This document shows, piece by piece, positions 16,181 to 24,935 of a DNA stretch of 64,000 nt. Origin of the DNA: DAOMNO01 sp035443885 (GTDB lineage: Bacteria > Planctomycetota > Phycisphaerae > Phycisphaerales > SM1A02); assembly GCA_035443885.1 (NCBI GenBank), contig DAOMNO010000009.1, positions 59,900-123,899 on the forward strand, written 5' to 3'. Position 1 is the stretch's first letter; each line of letters begins with the position of its first letter. The notes under the pieces are model-generated. The model was not told the DNA's origin. It made no database searches and saw only the letters and a list, made by a program, of their open reading frames with translations. The position numbers were made by a program, and so were the translations under genes.

Positions 16181-17548
16181 TCAGTTCCCTTCGCGTTCGA
16201 TCAGTCGTTCAAGCATGCGCTCGATGCGGGCGAGCCGCTCTTCAAGGTGCCCGATTCGACGTTCTGCCGCGCCGCTCGCCTGGGCGCGGAACATTTCCGC
16301 AAGAATCGGAACATCATCCAGGAAATCACGCGCCGGCGGGCTTGGCGGATGCACAATCATCCCTCGCGCCCCCGGAGCACCGGCTGCACCGCCACGGCCG
16401 CCTTCGCGCAAAATCTCGATTCGCGGCGCACGGAACTCCACTTCGACTTCCCGCCTGTGCATTTCCGATGCTGCACGTTCCAGCGCACGCGCTGCGTGCT
16501 CAATCGCCTGCGTGAGCGACTGACGGAGTTCCGCCTGCACGTTTTCGTCCATCGCAGCATCGCGCCACTTCATGATCTGTGCTTCGAGTTGCTCACGCAG
16601 TACCTGCGCCTCTCGCCGCAACTTGTCCACCACGGCGTTGAGTTGCGAGCCTCGATCCATGAACTCGCGGCGGAAGACATCTGCCTGACCCGCCGCACCA
16701 CGCATGGCGCGCAGTTCCGCCATCAGTTCATCCACTTCAATCGCAGGCAAGTCGCCCCAGCCGGCAGCGATGTCGCCGAATCGCTCACGCCACAACTGCT
16801 GCTGCGCAAACGGTTCCAGTTTCACTTCCACGCGGAGCGGCTGGCGTTCCCGCAGCACTTCAATCTCAATTGAATCACCCGGCTCCTTGCTCAGCATGAT
16901 CTCGCGCAATCGCGATTGAACGATGGGCGATTCCCCATCCACCTTCACGATGATGTCGTGCTTCTTCAAGCCTGCCTTATCCGCAGCTTCGCCTTCCGCA
17001 ACGCTGGAAATCAGGATGACTTCCGACGGATCGACGCCAAGCTGCGCTGCGAGCGCGGCATCAACCTGCCCAAGCACGATACCCAGCCGAGCGCGGGGCG
17101 ACGGGCCGTCGAAGCCTCGCTCCATCGCGCGGGCGAGCAACCGCTCACGTGCGAGGGCGCCGGCGCTGCGCGATGAAGTCATCATCAAGCCGCCATTTGG
17201 CGCAATCTGCACTTCCGCGATGAGGCCGTTTTCATCACTGATGATGACCGCACGAGGCGTTTGCTCAATGTTCACCGCGCCGACATTGCCCTTCGGACGA
17301 ACATCAACCTTGTCGCCTTCGCGGCTGATTTCAAACTCGCCCTTGTCCGTGCGAATAATGATGTGCGACGCCACCACGCGAGCGCCATCCGATGTCGTGT
17401 GATGTTCGACATGCATTGGCGCAGGCGGCGCAGGAGGCGGAGGCGGAGCCTGACGCACGCCGCCCTGCCGGGCTGGCTGGGCTGCAACGCTGGCAGAAAT
17501 CGCCATCGCCAACAGGAAAGAAGACGAAAGCATGGTGAAGGACTTCAT
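16181..17548 (-). CDS. Exported PDZ-domain protein of an ECF sigma operon
   Basis: A 455-residue envelope protein. The signal peptide (MKSFTMLSSSFLLAMAISAS, cleavage near VAAQ) starts at ATG 17548, eight bases after GGAG. A Pro-rich linker (APPPPPAPPAP) follows, then a beta-rich region around residues 45-115, and one PDZ domain at about 151-245 (ARLGIVLGQVDAALAAQLG, LISSVAEGEAADKAGL). The C-terminal third is strongly helical, with Arg/Glu-rich coiled coil ending in HLEERLARIERMLERLIE. No protease triad is visible, so it is a binding or scaffolding protein, not DegP/HtrA. Third gene of the sigma / anti-sigma operon; it may relay an envelope signal. Function otherwise unknown. Confidence 0.82.
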   Translation of the reverse strand: MKSFTMLSSSFLLAMAISASVAAQPARQGGVRQAPPPPPAPPAPMHVEHHTTSDGARVVASHIIIRTDKGEFEISREGDKVDVRPKGNVGAVNIEQTPRAVIISDENGLIAEVQIAPNGGLMMTSSRSAGALARERLLARAMERGFDGPSPRARLGIVLGQVDAALAAQLGVDPSEVILISSVAEGEAADKAGLKKHDIIVKVDGESPIVQSRLREIMLSKEPGDSIEIEVLRERQPLRVEVKLEPFAQQQLWRERFGDIAAGWGDLPAIEVDELMAELRAMRGAAGQADVFRREFMDRGSQLNAVVDKLRREAQVLREQLEAQIMKWRDAAMDENVQAELRQSLTQAIEHAARALERAASEMHRREVEVEFRAPRIEILREGGRGGAAGAPGARGMIVHPPSPPARDFLDDVPILAEMFRAQASGAAERRIGHLEERLARIERMLERLIEREGN

Positions 17549-17602
17549 GATTGATTCTCCAGTAAGACGCGAAGCTTTGCGCTGCGCGTGTATAGGCGTC
17601 AT

Positions 17603-18217
17603 TTACAACGAGGATGATGTTGAACTGAACGTCGTGAGATCAACAGGAACCGTGCGAGGCAAGCCGTGTTCATCCGATGCCAGTTCGTACACATGGCCGA
17701 CTTCCTCACGCTCAAGAAATTGACGAACGTAGAACACTTCAAGCCGACCGCCTTCCGTCTGGCGGCTTTCCACCATCAGCGCAGGCAGTTCCGCAATGAT
17801 GCGCCCTTCGATCTGCCCCGCTTCGAGATACCGGTCCAGTGCTTCATCCGCGCTCAGCGAAGCCATGACAGGAACGTAGCCCTCGCCATTCATTGGTGTC
17901 TGAGGCTGGAACCTGCCCACGAACACCCACATCACAACCACCGCCGCTGCAGCGGCCCAGCCGGATAAAACGCCCCACGGCGAGCTTTCCCTGCGATGAC
18001 GCCCTTCAAATACACAAGCAATCTCGGCATCCGCGCCCGAGTCCAGTTCATCACTCACCGCAGCACGCATCTGAAGTTCATCGCGCAGTGCCCGCGCAAG
18101 CTGTTCCCATGCGACAGGCTCAGCAGCAGCCATCTGCTCGAAGCGGCTGAAATCCGCTTCATCCGCATGAAGCGAAGCGATGTCATTGATGATGGTGGAC
18201 AGTGTCGTGTTGGTCAT
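17603..18217 (-). CDS. Probable membrane-anchored anti-sigma factor
   Basis: A 204-residue protein. The N-terminal 80 residues are acidic and helical (SLHADEADFSRFEQMAAAEP), followed by one transmembrane segment (GVLSGWAAAAAVVVMWVFVG, about 102-121) and an extracytoplasmic domain with LSADEALDRYLEAGQIEG. Its ATG overlaps the stop of the ECF sigma gene by 4 bp. Gene order, coupling and topology are those of an anti-sigma factor, and the N-terminal cytoplasmic part would bind sigma. No HxxxCxxC zinc motif is present, so it is not a ZAS-type protein. Confidence 0.75.
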   Translation of the reverse strand: MTNTTLSTIINDIASLHADEADFSRFEQMAAAEPVAWEQLARALRDELQMRAAVSDELDSGADAEIACVFEGRHRRESSPWGVLSGWAAAAAVVVMWVFVGRFQPQTPMNGEGYVPVMASLSADEALDRYLEAGQIEGRIIAELPALMVESRQTEGGRLEVFYVRQFLEREEVGHVYELASDEHGLPRTVPVDLTTFSSTSSSL

Positions 18218-18843
18218 GGCGATCCTCCGCCGAGGGACGGCACCTTCATACCTGTGATGGCGTCGAAATGAAACGGACGAGCAGTTTCCCGTGATTCACG
18301 CGCTGCCATTTCCTCGCGCACCATCGCCCGCGCACGGAAGAGTCGCGTTTCAATGGTGGAAGTCGGCAGATCGAGCACGAGTGAAATCTGTTTGTGCGAA
18401 AGGCCGCGCAGACTCAGCAGCAGCGGCTCGCGGTAATCCGTGGGCAAGCCGTGAATGACTTCCAGAGCTTCGCGGCCTCGCGCCTTGGCTGCATCGCTCG
18501 CGCCGGATGATCGCTCAGGAAAGCGAAGCGAAGCGGCTCTTCCGCCTTCGATGTCATCGAGCGGTTCGCGCGAGCCGAGCGATCGACGCGCGACGGTCGT
18601 CCGCCGCCCTGCCGTTCGGGCTGCATTGATCGCCACCGTGCGAAGCCACGGTGCAATGGCCTCCGGCTGAAGCTTGTCGATGTTGCGAACCAGCGCCATC
18701 GCGACCTCCTGCAGCAGGTCGTCCAGATCCGCGCCGCGCGGCGCATGGGCCAGCAGCACAGCACCTACCCAGCGGCGATGCTCGCGCCAGAGGCGGGTTA
18801 CCGCCTCCCTGCCGGATGTTCGTTGCGGTTCTGAACGATCCAT
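18214..18843 (-). CDS. RNA polymerase ECF sigma factor
   Basis: A 209-residue sigma-70 family factor. Region 2: LWREHRRWVGAVLLAHAPRGADLDDLLQEVAMALVRNID in consecutive blocks with the DLLQEV core. Region 4: GLPTDYREPLLLSLRGLSHKQISLVLDLPTSTIETRLFRARAMVRE. The ATG at 18843 follows AAGGG; a GTG six bases upstream is an alternative. It is the first gene of sigma / anti-sigma / PDZ protein. A tail after region 4 (RPFHFDAITGMKVPSLGGGSP) is longer than usual and of unknown role. Confidence 0.88.
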   Translation of the reverse strand: MDRSEPQRTSGREAVTRLWREHRRWVGAVLLAHAPRGADLDDLLQEVAMALVRNIDKLQPEAIAPWLRTVAINAARTAGRRTTVARRSLGSREPLDDIEGGRAASLRFPERSSGASDAAKARGREALEVIHGLPTDYREPLLLSLRGLSHKQISLVLDLPTSTIETRLFRARAMVREEMAARESRETARPFHFDAITGMKVPSLGGGSP

Positions 18844-18957
18844 CTGCACACCCTTAAACGCAGCAGACCGGCCGATCCTTCACAATCTGAAAGACCCACC
18901 GCAGAACCCCTGAAAATGCCGATCCGTCCGGCTTGCGGGGCACATTTCCATGCCTGT

Positions 18958-19131
18958 TCAGGCAGAGGCTCTCGCCTGCTTCTGCATGATGATGGCTGCG
19001 ATGACCCCGCCGAGAGCACCACCCACTGCACCGCCGATGAGCGCACCCGAACCGCCGCCGAAATACCCGATTACCGCGCCGATAAGCAGCGCGACCACAA
19101 TCACCCCCACATGCCAGGATTTGATTTTCAT
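18958..19131 (-). CDS. Small membrane protein, 57 residues, Gly-rich
   Basis: Short ORF starting ATG at 19131 (MKIKSWHVGVIVVALLIGAV) and ending at 18958. GGTGAG lies five bases upstream. It encodes one or two hydrophobic helices joined by a glycine-zipper stretch (YFGGGSGALIGGAVGG, then ALGGVIAAIIM) and a short basic tail (QKQARASA). Glycine-zipper sequences of this kind occur in small membrane or porin-like peptides. It is 12 bp downstream of another tiny ORF (19144-19251) and both follow mqnC on the same strand. Function unknown; coding status is supported by the start signal and the clear membrane pattern. Confidence 0.6.
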   Translation of the reverse strand: MKIKSWHVGVIVVALLIGAVIGYFGGGSGALIGGAVGGALGGVIAAIIMQKQARASA

Positions 19132-19143
19132 TGGCTCACCGTT

Positions 19144-19251
19144 TCATGATCGGAACATGGGCAAAACCAGACCGACAATCAACCCGCCCAGAAAGCAGAG
19201 CACAAGCACGCCGAGGATGACCTTCACCAGTGTTGCAAGAAATCGATCCAC
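19144..19251 (-). CDS. Very small membrane peptide, 35 residues
   Basis: A GTG start at 19251 sits six bases after a strong GGAGG. The product, MDRFLATLVKVILGVLVLCF then LGGLIVGLVLPMFRS, is a single hydrophobic helix with a charged N-terminus. The gene begins 16 bp after the mqnC stop and is followed 12 bp later by the 57-residue membrane ORF, so all three may be co-transcribed. No homologue recognised. The strong Shine-Dalgarno sequence is the main support. Confidence 0.5.
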   Translation of the reverse strand: MDRFLATLVKVILGVLVLCFLGGLIVGLVLPMFRS

Positions 19252-19267
19252 GTGGCACCTCCGCGCC

Positions 19268-20659
19268 TTATTGGGAAGCGGTAACCGTCAGTTCCACCGG
19301 GCTCGTCGGCTCGGCCTTCTTCTCCACATGCAGCCGCTGCGCACGCTGGGTGGACCAGTCCTGAATCCGCCTGTCGGGCGAAGCGGCATCCGCATGAACG
19401 CGCAGCAGGTTGTATTCGTTGTTCCGTTGTGCGGGAATGAAACCGGCATCGCGGATCAACCTGCAGATCGTCGCTTCATTCAGGCAGTACGTCGTGCCTG
19501 CCGCGCTCACGACGTTCTCTTCCATCATCACACTGCCCATGTCGTTCGCGCCGTAGGCGAGTGCGGTCTGACCGATCGTCGGCCCCATCGTCACCCAGCT
19601 CGCGCCGATTGAATACACGTTATCAAGGTACAGGCGCGAAAGAGCCTGTGTGCGCAGATAGCCGCTTGCGCCAACCATGCGGATCCGCCTGCCGAACTCC
19701 GGGTGATCTGTCTTCACGCCTGAGCCGTCGAGCTTCGCCACCGCATCGCCTGGGAACGGCTGCGAAAGGTCATCGCCTTCACCCTGTCCCCATTCCTTCG
19801 CGCGGCCGAGTGGCGTGTTTTCCCGCTGAAACGGCCACGAGATGAACGCTTTGTATCGCCCACCGCCTGACGGCGCGAAGTCCGCAATCGCGCGATCCTG
19901 CCACTGGCGCACCAACTCCATGTGATGCACACGATCCGCAATGCCTTCAATGTGGCCGAACATCATCGTCGCGCTTGTGTTCATGCCCAGTTCGTGCGCG
20001 ATGCGCATCGTGGTGAGCCACGCCTCGGCGTCGCATTTGCCGAGGCCGATCTTACGGCGAACCGCCGGCGCGAAAATCTCTCCGCCGCCGCCGGGCACGG
20101 AATCCAACCCCGCTGCCTTGAGCTGGCTCATCACGCATCGCAGTTTTTCTTCGAGCGAAGAACCGGGCGGATCGAAGAATGCGATGAACTCGATGAACTC
20201 CGGCGGGCTGAAGGCGTGGATGTGAACTTGCGGAAACTCGCTCTTGATGCGCGAAAGCAGTTCGAGGTACCAGTTGAGCGGCAGCGCGGGGTTCATGCCG
20301 CCCTGCATGAGAATCTGCGTCCCACCAATCTCAACCAGCTCGCGCACTTTCTGAAGCAGCGCGTCATAGCTCAGCGTGTAGGCATCGTGCTCATCGCCAT
20401 CGCGCCGAAACGCGCAGAACGTGCACTTGGCGGTGCAGACGTTGGTGTAGTTGATGTTGCGGTCGATGACGTAGGTGCGGATCGAGTCGCCGTGCAGCTC
20501 CCTGCACCGCGCATCAGCCCAGCGGCCAAGCTCCTGAATGGGCAGCTCGTGATACAGCCGCAACGCCTGTTCAGGCGTCAGCCGCACAGTGCCCACGGCG
20601 ACATCCGCGAGGAAGGCAGGATCAAGTGGGTTCGCGTTGGGAAGAGTCCGAAGGGTCAT
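19268..20659 (-). CDS. mqnC: Cyclic dehypoxanthinylfutalosine synthase, menaquinone futalosine pathway
   Basis: Radical-SAM enzyme that cyclises dehypoxanthinylfutalosine on the way to menaquinone. Diagnostic segments: TYVIDRNINYTNVCTAKCTFC (cluster cysteines CxxxCxxC), GGTQILMQGGMNPALPLNWY, HIHAFSPPEF, GLDSVPGGGGEI and TSATMMFGHIEG. The LMQGG and SVPGGGGEI blocks distinguish MqnC from the related MqnE. At 463 residues it is longer than typical members (about 370). The extra length lies in an insertion around AFFDPPGSSLEE, a larger one after FQRENTPLGRAKEWGQ, and a C-terminal tail. It shows that this organism makes menaquinone by the futalosine route. The other mqn genes are not in the window. 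Confidence 0.92.
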   Translation of the reverse strand: MTLRTLPNANPLDPAFLADVAVGTVRLTPEQALRLYHELPIQELGRWADARCRELHGDSIRTYVIDRNINYTNVCTAKCTFCAFRRDGDEHDAYTLSYDALLQKVRELVEIGGTQILMQGGMNPALPLNWYLELLSRIKSEFPQVHIHAFSPPEFIEFIAFFDPPGSSLEEKLRCVMSQLKAAGLDSVPGGGGEIFAPAVRRKIGLGKCDAEAWLTTMRIAHELGMNTSATMMFGHIEGIADRVHHMELVRQWQDRAIADFAPSGGGRYKAFISWPFQRENTPLGRAKEWGQGEGDDLSQPFPGDAVAKLDGSGVKTDHPEFGRRIRMVGASGYLRTQALSRLYLDNVYSIGASWVTMGPTIGQTALAYGANDMGSVMMEENVVSAAGTTYCLNEATICRLIRDAGFIPAQRNNEYNLLRVHADAASPDRRIQDWSTQRAQRLHVEKKAEPTSPVELTVTASQ

Positions 20660-20717
20660 TGCTCAAAGAGAATCGCGTTTATCCATCATAGTGGGGCGCA
20701 GTGAGTCGGGGTCGCGA

Positions 20718-23597
20718 TCACCCCAGCTTCCCCGCCGCAAACTCTCGTGCCGTCGCCATCGCGTAGCCGAGTTTTTCCGGCTCCTTGCCGCCCGCCTGGG
20801 CCATGTCTGGCCTTCCGCCGCCGCCACCGCCGCAGGCCTTCGCCACCTCGCGCACCCAATCGCCCGCTTTCAGACCCCTATCAATCAGCGCCTTCGGCAC
20901 CGCCGCTGCGATCGTTACCTTGCGCTCCTCGTGATCCACAGCGAACAGCATCACCGCTGCGTCCGCGCACTTTGCGCGGACCACATCCATCGCGACGAGC
21001 AACATGTCCTTGTCCGCGTGCGGCACCGCAGGGACATCCGCCACGATGAAGCTCGTCGCACGGGCGTTCGGCCCAAGTGTTTCCGCCAGTTGCCTCGCCT
21101 CTTCCACCACCGCATCCCGCGATGAGGCCAGCGACTGCTTGCGAATCGCTTTCACCTTCTCTCGCAATGCATCAATCGCAGCGGCGATCTTCACCTTCAC
21201 CGCCGCGCCGGTGGTCATCTGCTCCACCTTTGTTGCAGCGTCGTCGAACGCGCGCAGCAGGCTCTCTCCATCCAGCTTCTGCGCTGCGTCAAGTTGTGCG
21301 AGCAAGGCTTCGCCCGCCTGCTGCGCTTCCACGGCTGCTGCGCCGGTGAGCGCGGTGATGCGCCGCACACCCGCCGCCAAAGCCTGCTCCTGCGCGAGGA
21401 TGAAGCGTCTGGCCTCGCCCGTGGAGAGCAGATGCGTACCGCCGCAGAACTCAATGGAGTAACCGCGCCATTTCGGGTCGGTTGGATTGCTCCTGATTTC
21501 CTCACCGCTTCCGGGAGCGATCGCGACCACGCGCACGGGATCGGGATATTTTTCGCCGAATACAGCACGCAGACCTGTAATGCTCTTCGCCTGCTCCAGC
21601 GGCATCACCTCGGCATGCACAGGCAGATTCTTCGCGATGAACTCATTCACGATGTTTTCGACCTGCTCGATCTGCTCCGGCTTCATCGCCTTGCTTGATG
21701 AAAAGTCGAAACGCAAACGGTCGTCTGCGACGAGCGAACCTTTCTGATCGACCTCATCGCCGATGACTTCGCGCAGCGCGAAATTCAGCAGATGCGTACC
21801 GGTGTGATTTGCCTGAATCGCATCACGACGTTTGCGATCAATCTTAAGCTGCACACGGTCTCCCACGCGCAGCACGCCATCAGTCGCGCGGCCGATGTGC
21901 AGCACGTAATCCCCCACCTTCTGCGTATCTTCAATGCGGAAGTGCGCGGATGCATTCGACTCACTTCGCCCGAAACCCGCCTGATAATCCCGCGAAAGCA
22001 TGCCTGAATCACCCACCTGCCCGCCCTGCTCGGCGTAGTGGTTCGTTTCATCAAGAATGATCGCGACACGACGGCCCAGCGCAGCAAAATTGTCGAAATC
22101 CGAGCCGTTCCACACAGCCTGAATCTTCACCACGCGCGGGCGCGGCATGTACTTGTGCGAATCGTCCGTCGGCTTGATGCCCTGCCGCTTCAACTCGTCA
22201 ATCGCGCCAGGCGTGAGCGCGAAGGACTCTTCCTTGCTGCCACCGGCGCGTGAAGTCTCGCGCGCCTGCTCCATGAGTTTCTCAAAACCTGCGACATCAA
22301 CGGTCATGCCTCGCTCCTCAGCCATCACGCAGGTGAGGTCGATGGGGAAGCCGTACGTGTCGTGGAGTTTGAAGGCATCCTCGGCGGAGATTCGCTCACC
22401 GCTCGCTGCCTCGCGGAAATGCTCAATCCCCCGATCAATCGTCTTGAGAAACGCCTCCTCCTCGGCGCGAATCACCCCTGCCACACGCTTCGGGTCTTTC
22501 TTCAATTCAGGAAACGCCTCTCCCAGTGAATCCACGACCGACGGAACGAGTTCGCACAACACCGGCCCCTGCACGCCGAGCGTCTGCCGCGCGATGCGCA
22601 CAGCTCTGCGAAGGATGCGGCGGAGCACGTAGCTGCGCCCTTCATTGCCGGGCGTCGCGCCGTCAGTAATCGCCATCGTCAAGCATCGCACATGGTCCGC
22701 CAGAACGCGATATGCGATGTCGATGGGGTCTTCCAGAATGCCCTGATATGCCCGCGCGCCGGTCTTCTGCTGAATAGCCCGAAAGATCGGCGTCCAGATA
22801 TCGGTGTCGTAGTTGCTCGATTTGCCTTGCAGCACGCGCGTGATGCGCTCGAAACCCATGCCCGTGTCCACGTGCTTTGCGGGCAACGGTGTGAGTTTGC
22901 CCGGCTTGCCGTTCACCCCGGGATCGCGATTGAACTGGATGAACACGAGATTCCAGATTTCGATGACATCCGGGTCGCCCGCGTTGACGCGCTCACGCCC
23001 CGTCTTGTTCGGCGTGCCGTCGTAGTGCACTTCGCTGCACGGACCGCATGGGCCGGTGTCGCCCATCTCCCAGAAGTTGTCTTTCATGTTGCCCGGCAGC
23101 ACGCGCTCGGGCGGCAGATATCGCTGCCAGAGGTCGCGCGCTTCGTGATCCGGCGCGAGGCCCTGCGCCTCATCGCCCTCAAAGTACGTCGCATACAGGC
23201 GCGTCGGGTCAATGCCCCACACATCCACGAGAAGTTCCCACGCCCACTGAATCGCCTCGGCTTTGAAGTAATCGCCGAACGACCAGTTGCCGAGCATTTC
23301 AAAGAAGGTGTGGTGATAGGTGTCGCGGCCGACATCTTCGAGGTCGTTGTGCTTGCCGCCCGCGCGAATGCACTTCTGGCTGTTGACTGCTCGCACGTAG
23401 GGCCTCGTGCCCTGTCCGAGAAAGACATCCTTGAACTGGTTCATCCCCGCGTTGGTGAAAAGCAGCGTTGGGTCGTCGTGCGGCACAACAGGCGAGGACG
23501 GCGCAAACGTGTGCCCCGCCTTCTCAATGAAAAAGTCGAGGAAGTCGCGTCGAACCTGCGCTGCGGTGCGGGATACGGGCTGTGCAATCTGAGCCAT
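20718..23597 (-). CDS. alaS: Alanyl-tRNA synthetase
   Basis: Charges tRNA-Ala. The 959-residue protein contains the class II catalytic core (FTNAGMNQFKDVFLGQGTRP, EMLGNWSFGDYFK, GCSEVHYDG-like GPCGPCSEVHYDG, TGMGFERI), the editing domain with HTGTHLLNFALREV and CGGTHLLSTGEARRF (zinc ligands HxxxH and CxxxH), and the C-terminal C-Ala region ending with GGGGGGRPDMAQAGGKEPEKL. It is about 80 residues longer than the Escherichia coli enzyme, partly through longer linkers. Start ATG at 23597 gives MAQIAQPVSRTAAQVRRDFLDFF, a normal N-terminus. A monocistronic housekeeping gene, divergent from tpiA. Confidence 0.97.
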   Translation of the reverse strand: MAQIAQPVSRTAAQVRRDFLDFFIEKAGHTFAPSSPVVPHDDPTLLFTNAGMNQFKDVFLGQGTRPYVRAVNSQKCIRAGGKHNDLEDVGRDTYHHTFFEMLGNWSFGDYFKAEAIQWAWELLVDVWGIDPTRLYATYFEGDEAQGLAPDHEARDLWQRYLPPERVLPGNMKDNFWEMGDTGPCGPCSEVHYDGTPNKTGRERVNAGDPDVIEIWNLVFIQFNRDPGVNGKPGKLTPLPAKHVDTGMGFERITRVLQGKSSNYDTDIWTPIFRAIQQKTGARAYQGILEDPIDIAYRVLADHVRCLTMAITDGATPGNEGRSYVLRRILRRAVRIARQTLGVQGPVLCELVPSVVDSLGEAFPELKKDPKRVAGVIRAEEEAFLKTIDRGIEHFREAASGERISAEDAFKLHDTYGFPIDLTCVMAEERGMTVDVAGFEKLMEQARETSRAGGSKEESFALTPGAIDELKRQGIKPTDDSHKYMPRPRVVKIQAVWNGSDFDNFAALGRRVAIILDETNHYAEQGGQVGDSGMLSRDYQAGFGRSESNASAHFRIEDTQKVGDYVLHIGRATDGVLRVGDRVQLKIDRKRRDAIQANHTGTHLLNFALREVIGDEVDQKGSLVADDRLRFDFSSSKAMKPEQIEQVENIVNEFIAKNLPVHAEVMPLEQAKSITGLRAVFGEKYPDPVRVVAIAPGSGEEIRSNPTDPKWRGYSIEFCGGTHLLSTGEARRFILAQEQALAAGVRRITALTGAAAVEAQQAGEALLAQLDAAQKLDGESLLRAFDDAATKVEQMTTGAAVKVKIAAAIDALREKVKAIRKQSLASSRDAVVEEARQLAETLGPNARATSFIVADVPAVPHADKDMLLVAMDVVRAKCADAAVMLFAVDHEERKVTIAAAVPKALIDRGLKAGDWVREVAKACGGGGGGRPDMAQAGGKEPEKLGYAMATAREFAAGKLG

Positions 23598-23686
23598 AAG
23601 ACCCGAAGTTTAGCGGCGCAGCGCGATTCGCGAACGGCCGCCCCCGCTCGCGAAACGTGCCGCACAGCGATATTGTGAGACATTCC

Positions 23687-24475
23687 ATGTTCAATCGCAC
23701 ACCCATCGTCGGCGGCAACTGGAAAATGAACACCGATCTCGCTTCAGCGCGGTCGCTGGCGGGCGAAGTCGTCGTCGCCTCGCGCGAGCTGACCCCTCAC
23801 TGCGAAATCGTCCTCTTCCCGCCGTTTCCGTATATCGCCACCGTCGGGGACGTGATTCGAGGCACGGATATTCGCCTTGGCGCACAGGATGTGCACCACA
23901 AGCCGAACGGCGCCTACACCGGCAGCGTGAGCGCAGCCATGTTAGTGAACCTTGATGTGACTCATGTGCTGATCGGCCATTCAGAGCGGCGGCACGCCCC
24001 GGAAGGGGTTGCAGAGGGTGATCGGCTCATCAATCTGAAGCTGAAAGCCGCCCTTGAAGCTGGTCTGACGGCGGTACTCTGCCTTGGGGAAACGCTGGAG
24101 CAACGGGAAGCGGGAAAAACCGAAGAAATCACGCTTTCTCAGCTTGATGCTGCATTGGAAGGCGTTTCCGCCGATGCTGCGGCTCAGATCGTGCTGGCCT
24201 ATGAGCCGGTCTGGGCCATCGGCACCGGCCGCAACGCCACCCCGGAAGATGCGCAAGCCGTCCATCGACTGCTTCGCCAAAGACTGGGAATGCGGTACAA
24301 TGAGGAACTCGCCCGAGCGACCCGCATTCAGTACGGCGGGTCGGTCAAAGGCAGCAACGCCAGTTCGCTCTTTTCTCAGCCCGATATCGATGGCGGGCTG
24401 ATCGGGGGCGCATCGCTCAACAGTGAGGAGTTTCTCACGATTGTTCGCGCCGCGGCGGAAACCGTCGCAGCCTGA
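23687..24475 (+). CDS. tpiA: Triosephosphate isomerase
   Basis: Interconverts dihydroxyacetone phosphate and glyceraldehyde 3-phosphate. The 262-residue TIM barrel has all catalytic elements: GNWKMN with the electrophilic Lys, IGHSERR with the catalytic His, LAYEPVWAIGTG with the catalytic Glu, and the phosphate-binding YGGSVKGSNASSLFSQPDIDGGLIGGASL in consecutive pieces. Start chosen at ATG 23687 (MFNRTPIVGGNWKMN) because it aligns with known N-termini; an in-frame upstream start would add ten residues. Followed 18 bp later by secG, an arrangement seen in many bacteria. Confidence 0.97.
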   Translation: MFNRTPIVGGNWKMNTDLASARSLAGEVVVASRELTPHCEIVLFPPFPYIATVGDVIRGTDIRLGAQDVHHKPNGAYTGSVSAAMLVNLDVTHVLIGHSERRHAPEGVAEGDRLINLKLKAALEAGLTAVLCLGETLEQREAGKTEEITLSQLDAALEGVSADAAAQIVLAYEPVWAIGTGRNATPEDAQAVHRLLRQRLGMRYNEELARATRIQYGGSVKGSNASSLFSQPDIDGGLIGGASLNSEEFLTIVRAAAETVAA

Positions 24476-24493
24476 TTCACCGGCAGATTCGAC

Positions 24494-24931
24494 ATGACTA
24501 CCGCATTCCTGATCGTCACGCTCCTCTTCGTCATTATCTCCGTCTCGATGGTGCTCATCATCCTCGTGCAGCGGCCCAGCGGCGGCGGCCTCGCAGGCGC
24601 CTTCGGCGGCGCGGGCGGCGGATCATCCGACACCGTCTTCGGCGGCCGCGTCGGCGATGCCCTCACTTGGGCCACTGTTGTCGCATTTGTGCTCTACCTT
24701 GGCACGGCGATCACACTCAACAAGATCGAGAGTGCGAACACCACACCCGCGGCGGCAGCGGAAACGGGCCAACTGAACATCGAATCCCCCGACTTGCAGC
24801 AGCCGACGGGCACGCTCGACCTCGGCAACATCCCCGGCCTGCCGCCCAATGTCCGGCCGGTCGATCCTTCCGAAGTGCCGGCGCACATTCGCGAAGCCGC
24901 CGAGAACAATCCGAGCGGCCAGCCGGAGTGA
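24494..24931 (+). CDS. secG: Preprotein translocase subunit SecG
   Basis: Small inner-membrane subunit of the SecYEG channel. Residues 1-25 form the first transmembrane helix (TTAFLIVTLLFVIISVSMVL), followed by the conserved VQRPSGGGLAGAFGG loop, GSSDTVFGGRVGDALTW, and the second helix (ATVVAFVLYLGTAITL). The remaining 65 residues are a Pro/Glu-rich extension (TTPAAAAETGQLNIESPD) not found in short SecG proteins. Placed between tpiA and yicC with small gaps (18 and 4 bp), so one operon is likely. Confidence 0.93.
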   Translation: MTTAFLIVTLLFVIISVSMVLIILVQRPSGGGLAGAFGGAGGGSSDTVFGGRVGDALTWATVVAFVLYLGTAITLNKIESANTTPAAAAETGQLNIESPDLQQPTGTLDLGNIPGLPPNVRPVDPSEVPAHIREAAENNPSGQPE

Positions 24932-24935
24932 TTGC

